Made by a program: the position numbers and the translations under genes. DNA of 64,000 nucleotides from Streptomyces tendae (GTDB lineage: Bacteria > Actinomycetota > Actinomycetes > Streptomycetales > Streptomycetaceae): the NCBI RefSeq assembly GCF_008632955.1, contig NZ_CP043959.1, forward strand, positions 1,302,001-1,366,000, written 5' to 3'. Under the pieces are notes generated by a model that was given only the letters and a program-made list of their open reading frames with translations, was not told where the DNA came from and made no database searches. This document shows, piece by piece, positions 1 to 8,024 of this stretch. The stretch's first letter is position 1; every line of letters starts with the position of its first letter.

Positions 1-19
1 TGACCGAGAGGAGCGAACC

Positions 20-610
20 GTGATCGTCGCCTTGATCATCGCCTGCGAGGTGGGGTTCTGGGTGCTGCTGGCGGCCGGACTGGCCTTCCGGTACCTGCTG
101 CGGATGCGGCGCACCGGAATGGCGCTGCTGCTGTGCGAGCCGCTTCTGGAGCTCGTGCTGCTGGCCGCCACCGCGTGGGACCTGAAGAACGGCGCGGAGC
201 CGAACTGGACCCACGGGCTCGCCGCGCTCTACATCGGTTACACGGTCGGCCACGGCCACCGCACGGTGCGCTGGCTCGACGGGCACGCGGCGCACCGCTT
301 CGACGGCCGCCCCCTGGTGCGGCCGCCGCGATACGGCCTGGCGCGCGCCCGCCACGAGACCACGGTGTGGCTCGGCACGCTGGTGGCCGCCGCCGTGGCG
401 ACCGCGCTGCTCCAGCTCGCCATCTGGTACGTCGACGACCCGGGCCGCTCCACCTCCCTGGAGGCCTGGCGCTTCACCGCCTGGCGGGCGGCCGGCATCC
501 ACGGCCTGGTGGCGCTGGCCTACTGGATCTGGCCCAAGAAGGCACCCAAGGGCAGTGAGGAGAGCGTGCGGGACGCCGCCGGCGCGGAGCGGGACCGGGT
601 GGGCCGGTGA
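20..610 (+). CDS. Integral membrane protein, function unknown
   Basis: This 196-residue protein has about five hydrophobic segments (near residues 2-25, 33-52, 64-76, 116-137 and 152-168). They are separated by an Arg/His-rich loop (residues 80-115) and followed by a charged C-terminal tail after residue 170. The GTG start is set by a GAGAGGAG ribosome site 6-7 bases upstream. Its stop overlaps the GTG of the next small membrane gene, so the two are almost certainly co-transcribed and translationally coupled. I recognise no enzymatic motif. A TGA at bases 1-3 may be the end of another gene upstream. The role is unknown. Confidence 0.75.
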   Translation: MIVALIIACEVGFWVLLAAGLAFRYLLRMRRTGMALLLCEPLLELVLLAATAWDLKNGAEPNWTHGLAALYIGYTVGHGHRTVRWLDGHAAHRFDGRPLVRPPRYGLARARHETTVWLGTLVAAAVATALLQLAIWYVDDPGRSTSLEAWRFTAWRAAGIHGLVALAYWIWPKKAPKGSEESVRDAAGAERDRVGR

Positions 611-807
611 ACACGGCGCACGGCACCCTGCTCGCGGGCGTCCTCACGGCGCTCGCCGGCCTGCTGCTGTGGCGGTACACCGGGGGAGTGGACCTGCCGG
701 TGGTCACGCCCTCCAGGGCGGGCGTGGTGCTGATGTGCGTCGGGGCCGCCGAGGCACTGCTCGGAGCGTTCCGCGCGGTGCGCGCCACGCAGGGGCGGCC
801 CCGCTGA
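607..807 (+). CDS. Small two-helix membrane protein (DUF5708-like)
   Basis: This 66-residue protein has two hydrophobic segments (about residues 6-22 and 36-54) joined by a short loop ending in 'PVVTPSRAGVVLM'. The pattern resembles the small Streptomyces membrane proteins grouped as DUF5708; that name is from memory. The GTG start overlaps the TGA stop of the upstream membrane gene (GTGA), which indicates translational coupling. Only 17 bases separate its stop from the convergent cobalamin adenosyltransferase. No function can be inferred beyond a membrane location. Confidence 0.7.
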   Translation: MNTAHGTLLAGVLTALAGLLLWRYTGGVDLPVVTPSRAGVVLMCVGAAEALLGAFRAVRATQGRPR

Positions 808-824
808 GTGCCCGGGTCCCGCGC

Positions 825-1397
825 TCAGCGCTCGCCGCCCGGCACCCACAGCACGTCGCCGGTCTCCTTGTTGGCGATGCGGGCCAGGATGAACAGCAGG
901 TCCGACAGGCGGTTGAGGTACGTGGCGGTGAGCGGGTTCATCGTCTCGCCGTGCGCCTCCAGGGCGGCCCAGGTGGAGCGCTCGGCCCGGCGCACCACCG
1001 TGCACGCCTGGTGCAGCAGCGCCGCGCCCGCGGTGCCGCCCGGCAGGATGAAGGAGCGCAGCTTCTCCAGCTGCTCGTTGAAGCGGTCGCAGTCCTCCTC
1101 CAGCCGGTCGACGTAGAACTGCTCGACCCGCAGCGGCGGGTACTTCGGGTCCTCCACCACCGGCGTCGACAGGTCGGCGCCCACGTCGAACAGGTCGTTC
1201 TGCACGCGCGTGAGGACCGTGACGACCTCCTCCGGGAGCCCGCCCAGGGCCAGCGCCGTACCGATGACCGCGTTCGCCTCGTTGGCGTCGGCGTAGGCGG
1301 AGATGCGCAGATCGGTCTTGGCGACCCGGCTCATGTCGCCGAGGTGGGTGGTGCCCTTGTCGCCGGTCCGCGTGTAGATGCGTGTCAGGTTGACCAT
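825..1397 (-). CDS. pduO: PduO-type ATP:cob(I)alamin adenosyltransferase
   Basis: This 190-residue protein transfers the adenosyl group of ATP to cob(I)alamin, giving adenosylcobalamin, the cofactor of methylmalonyl- and isobutyryl-CoA mutases. The N-terminal motif TRTGDKGTTHLG (residues 8-19) is the ATP-binding signature of the PduO family. The C-terminal half holds the conserved helix with an RRAER segment. Length matches the single-domain family (about 190). It acts in the cytosol as a trimer in known members. The context fits: a MeaB chaperone gene and a B12-dependent mutase (icmA) lie within 30 kb. The ATG start at 1397 is unambiguous. Confidence 0.93.
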   Translation of the reverse strand: MVNLTRIYTRTGDKGTTHLGDMSRVAKTDLRISAYADANEANAVIGTALALGGLPEEVVTVLTRVQNDLFDVGADLSTPVVEDPKYPPLRVEQFYVDRLEEDCDRFNEQLEKLRSFILPGGTAGAALLHQACTVVRRAERSTWAALEAHGETMNPLTATYLNRLSDLLFILARIANKETGDVLWVPGGER

Positions 1398-1492
1398 GAG
1401 GTCAGCCTAGTGACGCCCCGGCGGCCCAGGGCACGCGTGTGCGCACCGTCACGGCGCGACCCCGCACGGCACGACGTTCACCGGGCGCTCCC

Positions 1493-2158
1493 CTACGGGG
1501 CGGGCGGCGGCGTGAGCAGCAGCACCATGAGCCCCTGTACGCGGGTGCCGTCCTCCGCGTCCCACGCCCCGGCGACATGGCCCGCGGCGCCCGGGTCCGC
1601 CTGCGGTGTGCCGTCCGGGGCGGGCCGCAGGGTGCGCAGCACCCGCAGCACCGTGCCGTCCGGGGCGGTGAGCTCGGTGTGCTCCCCGGTGTCCGTGACG
1701 GCGGGGAACTCCGCCGGCACGGGGCCCTCGCCCGCCAGGGCGCGGGTGACCTCCCGGTCGGGGGTGTCGCTCGCGCTCTGTGCCTGCGGCTCCGCCCGAC
1801 CCTCGACCAGCGCCGCCAACTCGGCGACGGCCACCGGGTCGTGGCATGCGTCGTAGACCCAGCGGCGGCCCAGCACGCCGTGCTCCGTGGTGCCGACGAG
1901 GGCCGCTTCCGCCCCGTCGAGCGGTGCGCCGCGGTAGGTGAGCGGCACGAGGTAGGCGGCCGGCGCGGAGCCGGAGGCGTCCGTGGCGACCAGGAACTCG
2001 ATCCCCACCTCGCCCCGGGGGTCGTCGAGGCGGAAACCGCCCGCCCTGGCGAGCCGCGGGCCCTCCGGGGCGCCGTGGTACCAGGGGCGCGACGGCAGCC
2101 AGGCCGCCAGGAGCTCCAGTTTGGTCGGCTCCAGGGTGGTGCGGTGGATCACGGCCAT
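1493..2158 (-). CDS. Maltokinase N-terminal cap-like domain protein
   Basis: This 221-residue protein begins 'MAVIHRTTLEPTKLELLAAWL', which resembles the N-terminal cap of actinobacterial maltokinases, here standing alone without a kinase domain. I chose the ATG at 2158 over upstream in-frame starts because it is preceded by a GAAGGAG ribosome site. The middle contains a YLVPLTYRGAPL segment typical of the cap fold, and the C-terminal half is a beta-rich segment of unknown role. It is unlinked to the maltokinase gene at 53.5-54.9 kb. The annotation is by resemblance only; no catalytic motif is present, so a binding role is more likely than an enzyme. Confidence 0.7.
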   Translation of the reverse strand: MAVIHRTTLEPTKLELLAAWLPSRPWYHGAPEGPRLARAGGFRLDDPRGEVGIEFLVATDASGSAPAAYLVPLTYRGAPLDGAEAALVGTTEHGVLGRRWVYDACHDPVAVAELAALVEGRAEPQAQSASDTPDREVTRALAGEGPVPAEFPAVTDTGEHTELTAPDGTVLRVLRTLRPAPDGTPQADPGAAGHVAGAWDAEDGTRVQGLMVLLLTPPPAP

Positions 2159-2407
2159 GCCGGGCTTCTCCTTCGTCGGGCGGACACCGGGACCCCTACC
2201 CTCGCACCCGTCCGCGACGCGTCGCGACGGCTTCGCGCCCGTCACTCCCGGCGTCTGACGGACCGTCGGCTCTCCGTGTGTGTGCCGCCGGTGTGATGTC
2301 CGTCATGTGAGACGTGACGCGCGTTACTTACCGGTCACAGGGCCCCCCACGCCCGCTAATGTCCGCTCCTGGAGAACATGGACAGCGCGTATCAGGGGAG
2401 TCGCACA

Positions 2408-3256
2408 GTGGCACGCAAGCTCGCCGTCATCGGGGCCGGTCTCATGGGGTCCGGCATCGCCCAGGTCTCCGCACAGGCGGGCTGGGAGGTCGTCCTGCGT
2501 GACGTCACCGACGAGGCGCTGACGCGGGGCACGGACGGGATCAAGGCGTCGTACGACAAGTTCGTCGCCAAGGGGAAGCTGGCGGCCGAGGACGCCGAGG
2601 CCGCCCTCGCTCGCATCACCACGACCACCGACCTCGACGCCTGCGCGGACGCGGATGTCGTCGTCGAGGCCGTGTTCGAGAAGCTGGAGGTCAAGCACGA
2701 GATCTTCCGCACGCTCGACAAGCTGGTGCGCGAGGACGCCGTGCTCGCCTCCAACACCTCCGCCATCCCGATCACCAAGATCGCGGCCGTGACGGAGCGC
2801 CCGGAGCGGGTCGTCGGCACGCACTTCTTCTCGCCGGTGCCGATGATGCAGCTCTGCGAGCTGGTCCGCGGCTACAAGACCAGCGACGAAACCCTCGCCA
2901 GGGCACGGGAGTTCGCCGAGTCGGTCGGCAAGACCTGCATCGTGGTCAACCGCGACGTCGCCGGCTTCGTCACCACCCGCCTCATCTGCGCCCTCGTCGT
3001 CGAGGCCGCCAAGCTGTACGAGTCGGGCGTGGCGAGCGCCGAGGACATCGACCTGGCCTGCAAGCTGGGCTTCGGCCACGCCATGGGCCCGCTGGCCACC
3101 GCCGACCTCACCGGCGTGGACATCCTGCTGCACGCCACGGGCAACATCTACACCGAGTCGCAGGACGAGAAGTTCGCAGCTCCCGAGCTGATGCGCCGGA
3201 TGGTTGACGCCGGTGACATCGGGCGCAAGAGCGGGCAGGGCTTCTACGAGCACTGA
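2408..3256 (+). CDS. hbd: 3-hydroxybutyryl-CoA dehydrogenase
   Basis: This NAD(P)-dependent enzyme interconverts 3-hydroxybutyryl-CoA and acetoacetyl-CoA. The N-terminal Rossmann motif GAGLMGSG lies at residues 9-16. SNTSAIPIT and the catalytic-histidine motif THFFSPVPMM (His near residue 139) follow, then the helical C-terminal dimerisation domain. The 282-residue length matches the single-function family. I chose GTG 2408 because AGGGGAG (2394-2400) lies 7 bases upstream; an in-frame ATG at 2378 has its GGAG too close and would add ten unconserved residues. Context links it to acetoacetyl-CoA thiolase (19.5 kb) and the ethylmalonyl/methylmalonyl-CoA genes. A perfect hairpin terminator follows. 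Confidence 0.93.
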   Translation: MARKLAVIGAGLMGSGIAQVSAQAGWEVVLRDVTDEALTRGTDGIKASYDKFVAKGKLAAEDAEAALARITTTTDLDACADADVVVEAVFEKLEVKHEIFRTLDKLVREDAVLASNTSAIPITKIAAVTERPERVVGTHFFSPVPMMQLCELVRGYKTSDETLARAREFAESVGKTCIVVNRDVAGFVTTRLICALVVEAAKLYESGVASAEDIDLACKLGFGHAMGPLATADLTGVDILLHATGNIYTESQDEKFAAPELMRRMVDAGDIGRKSGQGFYEH

Positions 3257-3264
3257 GACCGCGA

Positions 3265-3295
3265 TCACCCCGGCGTGCGTCACACGCCGGGGTGA
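3265..3295 (+). terminator. Rho-independent terminator after hbd
   Basis: A perfect 13-bp stem (arms 3265-3277 and 3283-3295, core CACCCCGGCGTG) with a 5-base loop lies 9 bases after the hbd stop. There is no U tract, as is usual in Streptomyces. Confidence 0.8.
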
Positions 3296-3409
3296 ATTCG
3301 GTATCGGTTCGCTCACAGGTAGCAACCTCCGAGGTCGTTACGCAGTCAGAGGTTGCAATACCGGCCGACAGAACACCGCGGAGCACGAGACGCATCACGG
3401 GGAGCGCAT

Positions 3410-3733
3410 ATGCACATCAGGGGCGACCACGCCGAGCTGGTCGTCGGGGGCCGCCTCGACGTCCGCAGCGCGGCGGACGCCCGTACGGTCCTTCATTCGG
3501 CCGTCGACGACGGCGTCGGCGACCTGGTGCTGGACCTGTCCGAACTGGACTCCTGGGACGCCACCGGACTCGGCGTGATCATGGGGGCACACCGACGGGC
3601 CGGCCGCTGCGGCCGGCGCCTGGTGCTGCGCGACGTACCGCCGCAGATGCAGCGCCTGTTGGTGGCCACCCGGCTGCACCGGATCCTGGCGATCGAGGGG
3701 GGCATCGGGGTGGACACACTGCCCCGCGTGTAA
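3410..3733 (+). CDS. STAS-domain anti-anti-sigma-like protein
   Basis: This 107-residue single STAS-domain protein resembles SpoIIAA/BldG-type antagonists, which release a sigma factor by binding its anti-sigma kinase. The fold signature runs 'LVVGGRLDVRSA' near the N terminus, then 'LDLSELDSWDATGLGVI'. The residue aligned with the phosphorylated serine is Thr (D-A-T-G-L), which could still be phosphorylated. The ATG at 3410 is preceded by ACGGGGAG 5 bases upstream. No anti-sigma kinase or sigma gene is adjacent, so its partner must be encoded elsewhere. It sits alone between the hbd terminator and a large membrane protein gene. Confidence 0.82.
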   Translation: MHIRGDHAELVVGGRLDVRSAADARTVLHSAVDDGVGDLVLDLSELDSWDATGLGVIMGAHRRAGRCGRRLVLRDVPPQMQRLLVATRLHRILAIEGGIGVDTLPRV

Positions 3734-3994
3734 GGGCGTACGGGGGCGCAAAGGACGAGCGGAAGGACCCGGGCCGACGCCCGCGAACCCCTCCCCGCGC
3801 GCACAATCCTCACGAGACCGTGACCACTCGGACGCCCTGGCACCCCGGACTGTCGTGGATACTGACCGAAGGTTTAGGGTTCGGCTGCCCGCTGCCTTGC
3901 AACCCTCGAGCGGGCCCGGACCAGAAGCGACAGCGCGGTGTGCAGCGAGGCCGGGGAGGGCTTCAGCCACGACGCTTTTGGGGGGCTAGGACCT

Positions 3995-6505
3995 ATGGAC
4001 CCGAACCACACGGGACCCGAGGAGTACGGCCACGGCGGTGACGGCGACACGCCGCGCCAGCGCCCTCCCAGGGAATCCCTCACGTCAGACTTCGCACAGC
4101 ACGCGCCCGTGCCCGCCCGCACGGTGCAGCTCGTCTCCGGCGACTTCCTGCTGACCGTCAACCCCGTCGACGGCAGCGAGATCGAGCCCTGCCCGCCCGC
4201 GGAGCGACCGGACCCTCCCGTGAAGCTCACCGAGGCCGAACGCGCCGAGGTGGAGCGCGCCGCGACCCCGCCCGTCCCCCCTGGCCCGGCGCAGCCCGCG
4301 CTGCCGCTGCTGGCCCGGCAGGACGAGCGGGAGAACCTGGTGCGGCTGCTCGCCCGGGGCCGCTCGGTGCGCCTGGTGGGTCCCGGAGGCTCGGGCCGCA
4401 CCCGGCTCCTCGACGTCGTCGCCGAGGACTGCGCCGACCTGGCCCCCGACGGTGTCGTCCGCCTGAGCGGCCACCGGCGCTCCTCCGACGACGTGCTGTA
4501 CGACCTCTTCCACGCCGTCCACGACGCCCCCCTGCACCGCCCGGACCGGGACGAACTGCTCACCCGCGTCCGCGAGATCGGCGCCGTCGTCGTCCTGGAC
4601 GACCTGGAGTTCGGCGGGGCCGCGCTCGACCAGCTGCTGGACGCCACCCCCGAGTGCGCCTTCCTGTTCGCCGTCACCCCGGACGTGGCCGACCCCTCCG
4701 CCGACGCCGGCGTCGAGGACGTCGAGCTGTCCGGGCTCGACCGCGCGGCCGGCCTCGACCTGCTCGGCCACGCCGTCGGCCGCGGCCTCACCGACGAGGA
4801 GGCCACCTGGGCGGGCGACCTGTGGTTCGAGTCCGAAGGGCTGCCGCTGCGCTTCGTCCAGGCCGGCGCCCTGCTGCGGCAACGCGACCGGCTGCGGGCC
4901 GGCGCCGGCGCCGTCGACGAGTTCGGCGTCTTCGAGGACGTACGGCCCGACGAGGCGCCCTACGACCCGGTCGACGACGACGAGGTGCCGCTGCCCGCGC
5001 TCGGCGAGGCCGCAGCCCCCGCGCCGCTGCTCGCCTCCCGGCTCAGCGCCTCCGCCCGCGCCACCCTGCGGTTCGCCGTCGCACTCGGCGGCGAGGTGCC
5101 CCACCAGGCGCACCTGCCCGCCCTGGTGGGCGACACCCACGCCGACGCCGCCCTCGGCGAGCTGGTCGCCTGCGGACTGGTCTCCCCGGTCGGCGCCCGC
5201 TACCGGCTGGCCGCCGGTGTGCCGGCCCAGCTGGAGGCCGCCGGGTACGCCGACGACGCCGACGAGCAGGCCCGCGCCGCCGCACGGCACTACGCCTGGT
5301 GGACGGGGCACCCCTCGGTCACCCCGGAACGGGTCTGCGCCGAGTCCGACGCGGTCCTCGCCGCTCTCACCGCCCTCTCCCCGCTCGCCCCGGGCTCCGC
5401 CGAGGGCGAGCCGAGCACGGCCGTGCAGCTCGCCCGCACCGCCGCGCCCGCCTTCGCCGCGGGCATGCACTGGAGTGCCTGGGAGCGGGCGCTGCGCGCC
5501 GGTGCGGAGGCCGCGCGGATCGCCGGGGACGTGGCGGAACAGGCCTACTTCCACCACGAGCTCGGCATCCACGCGCTGTGCGCCGGACAGCTCGACCGGG
5601 CGCGCGCCGAACTGGAGGCCTCCATCGGCCTGCGCGGTGCCCTCGCCGACAAGCGCGGCACGGTCGCGGGCCGCAGGGCGCTGGCCCTGGTCGCCGACCG
5701 CTCCGGCGTCCCGCTCGCGCTCGCGCCGACCGCGGGGGAGGAGGTGCCCGAGGCCCATGTCGAGGAGTCGGCGCCCCCGCCCCGCGGTGTGCCGATGGCC
5801 TTCCCCGACCTGCAGCCCCCGGCCGACACCGGCCTGGTCGTCACCCGCGGGGTGCCGGCCACCGCGCCCTCGCCGGCGGGCAAGGCGGGCGGGCTGAAGG
5901 GACTGGCCCGGCGCAACCTGGTCGCGGCCGGCGCGGGCGCGCTGCTGGTCGCCGTGCTGGGCACCGTCGTCACCCTCGGCGCGACCTCCGGGAACGACCC
6001 GGCGAACCCGTCCGAGAACGTGGGCGTGAACCCGTCCGCGAGCCAGGGCGCCGACGACGACGGCAGCCTCGACGCGGACCCGGCGTCCGGCAACAAGGGT
6101 GACACCGGGCGGGCCACCAGCCGGCCCTCCGACCCGGGCCCGGACGGCACGCTCGGCACTGCGGACGACCCGACGCCGACGGCCACGGAGGCCGACGAGC
6201 CGACGGACGGGGCGACCGGCACCAAGAGGCCGGGGGAGCCGACGAAGTCGCCTTCGAAGACTCCCTCGAAGCCGCCCACCAGTTCGAAGCCGCCTACGAG
6301 TTCGCAGCCGCCCACCAGCTCCGAGCCGCCCACGAGCTCCGAGCCGCCCACGAGCTCCGAGCCGCCGACGGAATCCGAGCCGCCGCCGGACGGGCCCGAA
6401 ACGACAGCGAGCGACACCGCCTCCTCCGCCCCCGTGGAGACCTCCGCGAGCGCGGACCAGAGCACCGCCCCGGGCACGCCCGACGGTGCCGAGACGCTGA
6501 TCTGA
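3995..6505 (+). CDS. Large membrane-anchored protein with degenerate P-loop domain
   Basis: This 836-residue protein starts at ATG 3995 ('MDPNHTGPEEYG'). An N-terminal acidic/proline region precedes an NTPase-like domain with GPGGSGRT near residues 128-135 and a Walker-B-like VVVLDDLE. The usual Walker A lysine is replaced by arginine, so nucleotide hydrolysis is doubtful. A helical, alanine-rich middle part resembles the STAND/TPR style. One transmembrane segment (LVAAGAGALLVAVLGTVV, near residue 650) is followed by a long Ser/Thr/Pro-rich tail with six PPTSS-type hexapeptide repeats. The likely topology is a cytosolic sensory domain and an extracellular flexible, possibly glycosylated, tail. 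The function is unknown. Confidence 0.75.
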   Translation: MDPNHTGPEEYGHGGDGDTPRQRPPRESLTSDFAQHAPVPARTVQLVSGDFLLTVNPVDGSEIEPCPPAERPDPPVKLTEAERAEVERAATPPVPPGPAQPALPLLARQDERENLVRLLARGRSVRLVGPGGSGRTRLLDVVAEDCADLAPDGVVRLSGHRRSSDDVLYDLFHAVHDAPLHRPDRDELLTRVREIGAVVVLDDLEFGGAALDQLLDATPECAFLFAVTPDVADPSADAGVEDVELSGLDRAAGLDLLGHAVGRGLTDEEATWAGDLWFESEGLPLRFVQAGALLRQRDRLRAGAGAVDEFGVFEDVRPDEAPYDPVDDDEVPLPALGEAAAPAPLLASRLSASARATLRFAVALGGEVPHQAHLPALVGDTHADAALGELVACGLVSPVGARYRLAAGVPAQLEAAGYADDADEQARAAARHYAWWTGHPSVTPERVCAESDAVLAALTALSPLAPGSAEGEPSTAVQLARTAAPAFAAGMHWSAWERALRAGAEAARIAGDVAEQAYFHHELGIHALCAGQLDRARAELEASIGLRGALADKRGTVAGRRALALVADRSGVPLALAPTAGEEVPEAHVEESAPPPRGVPMAFPDLQPPADTGLVVTRGVPATAPSPAGKAGGLKGLARRNLVAAGAGALLVAVLGTVVTLGATSGNDPANPSENVGVNPSASQGADDDGSLDADPASGNKGDTGRATSRPSDPGPDGTLGTADDPTPTATEADEPTDGATGTKRPGEPTKSPSKTPSKPPTSSKPPTSSQPPTSSEPPTSSEPPTSSEPPTESEPPPDGPETTASDTASSAPVETSASADQSTAPGTPDGAETLI
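6269..6376 (+). repeat. In-frame 18-bp repeats encoding (K/Q/E)PPTSS
   Basis: Six consecutive 18-base units encode KPPTSS, KPPTSS, QPPTSS, EPPTSS, EPPTSS and EPPTES in the extracellular tail of the preceding protein. Units differ by silent and first-codon changes. They give a rigid, Pro/Ser/Thr-rich stalk typical of cell-wall-spanning linkers. Confidence 0.85.
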
Positions 6506-6526
6506 CCCGCCGGAGCCACCGGACAC

Positions 6527-6567
6527 GCCAGGGGGCCGGGTTCCCGTACGGAACCCGGCCCCCTGGC
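6527..6567. terminator. Bidirectional terminator between convergent genes
   Basis: A perfect 18-bp inverted repeat (arms 6527-6544 and 6550-6567, core GGGGGCCGGGTTCC) with a 5-base loop lies between the large membrane-protein gene (+) and nucS (-). It can serve both strands. Confidence 0.85.
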
Positions 6568-6587
6568 CTGTCGTCGTGGCCCCGCGC

Positions 6588-7259
6588 TCAGAACAGGCGG
6601 AGCTTGTCGTCCTCGATGCCGCGCAGGGCGTCGTAGTCGAGGACCTGGCAGCCGATGCCCCGGTCGGTGGCGAGCACCCGCGCCTGCGGCTTGATCTCCT
6701 GGGCGGCGAAGACGCCACGCACCGGTGCGAGGTGCGGGTCGCGGTTCAGCAGCTCCAGGTAGCGGGTGAGCTGTTCCACTCCGTCGATCTCACCGCGCCG
6801 CTTGATCTCCACCGCGACGGTCTGCCCCTCGGCGTCCCGGCACAGGATGTCGACCGGTCCGATCGCCGTCATGTACTCGCGGCGGATCAGGGTGTAGCCC
6901 TCTCCGAGGGTCTCGATGCGGTCGGCGAGGAGCTCCTGAAGGTGTGCTTCCACGCCGTCCTTGATCAGGCCGGGATCGACGCCGAGTTCGTGCGAGGAGT
7001 CGTGGAGAACCTCCTCCATCGTGATGATGAGCTTCTCGCCCGCCTTGTTGACGACGGTCCAGACGCCCTCCTCCTCGCCGGTGCCCTCCTTCAGGGTGCA
7101 GGGCGGCGACATCCAGTTGAGGGGCTTGTAGGCCCGGTCGTCGGCATGGATCGAGACGCTGCCGTCCGCCTTGACCAGGATCAGACGGGGTGCCGACGGC
7201 AGGTGCGCGGTGAGCCGCCCGGCGTAGTCCACGGAGCAGCGGGCAATGACGAGACGCAT
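6588..7259 (-). CDS. nucS: Mismatch-specific endonuclease NucS (EndoMS)
   Basis: This 223-residue nuclease performs the non-canonical mismatch repair of actinobacteria, which lack MutS/MutL. It cuts both strands at G-T, G-G and T-T mismatches. The N-terminal dimerisation/DNA-binding domain begins [16 protein letters not shown]. The C-terminal RecB-like nuclease core shows GPVDILCRD and VAVEIKRRG, the metal-binding D and ExK. The last residues, DDKLRLF, fit the beta-clamp-binding tail known in this family. I chose ATG 7259 because it gives the conserved N terminus. A TAGCGT -10-like element ends 8 bases upstream, so a leaderless transcript is possible. It is convergent with the membrane-protein gene. 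Confidence 0.95.
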   Translation of the reverse strand: MRLVIARCSVDYAGRLTAHLPSAPRLILVKADGSVSIHADDRAYKPLNWMSPPCTLKEGTGEEEGVWTVVNKAGEKLIITMEEVLHDSSHELGVDPGLIKDGVEAHLQELLADRIETLGEGYTLIRREYMTAIGPVDILCRDAEGQTVAVEIKRRGEIDGVEQLTRYLELLNRDPHLAPVRGVFAAQEIKPQARVLATDRGIGCQVLDYDALRGIEDDKLRLF

Positions 7260-7547
7260 GGTCGGCAACGCTACTCGACCGGCCGGGGTCGGCGCGATTC
7301 GCCCTCACAGGCGCCCCGCGGGGCTCGGGAGGCGCGTCCTGTATCTCCTGGAAAACGCGTGTTGTGCGGTGGCCGATTACCGGCCCACAGGAAGTTCCGC
7401 ATCCGAGCATTCTCCTGGTGCGGTCACGGTCCGTTGCTTACGGTATTGAACGGGAGGTCGCGAACTGTGTACGCAGCGTGCCCGTTCTCGCGCACTCCCT
7501 TATCTGTCAGGCAACCCCTGTGCGTTGGGGGTGCGAGAGGAGAACCC

Positions 7548-7940
7548 ATGTCGCTCGACGTCTCACCGGCCCTACTCGAACAGGCCGAGCGAGGCGAGGT
7601 CGACGAAGCTGACTTCGTCGACTGCGTCCGGACCTCCCTGCCCTATGCGTGGGAGATGATCAGCTCCCTGGTGGCCCAGCTGAAGGTCGACGGCGGAGCC
7701 TTCGCCGACAACCAGACGCCCCCGCCGGACGAGCAGGCACGCGGTCAGCTGCTGCGTGCGCTCGCGAGTGACGCGATACGCGGCGCGCTGCAACGGCACT
7801 TCGGTGTTCGGCTGGCCTTCCAGAACTGCCACCGGGTGGCCGTGTTCCCGCTTGACTCCTCGGTCGACGAGACGCTGGCCCGCTTCACCTCGGTGCGCAA
7901 CCAACTGCTCAACCAGTCGCCGGAGCTTCGCGACTGCTGA
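7548..7940 (+). CDS. SCO5389-family conserved Streptomyces protein
   Basis: This 130-residue cytosolic protein begins MSLDVSPALLEQAERGEVDEADFVDCVRTS. I recognise it as the highly conserved SCO5389 family of Streptomyces, which has no assigned function. There is no signal peptide or membrane segment; the sequence looks alpha-helical with a cysteine pair (Cys near 27 and near 108) plus a C-terminal Cys. The start is set by GAGAGGAG 6 bases upstream of ATG 7548. It stands alone between divergent nucS and a convergent oxidoreductase gene. High conservation across the genus suggests a housekeeping or regulatory job. Confidence 0.82.
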   Translation: MSLDVSPALLEQAERGEVDEADFVDCVRTSLPYAWEMISSLVAQLKVDGGAFADNQTPPPDEQARGQLLRALASDAIRGALQRHFGVRLAFQNCHRVAVFPLDSSVDETLARFTSVRNQLLNQSPELRDC

Positions 7941-8024
7941 CGCTCCATCGATGGCTTGCCGCTCCGTACGCGGGAGGTGCGGTCTGTACCGGGGCGGCAA
8001 GCATCCTTGGAACGTCCACGATCG

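Noticed and set aside
2378..2407. Upstream ATG start for hbd
   Set aside because: The GGAG is only 3 bases away and the ten extra residues are not part of the conserved Rossmann start.
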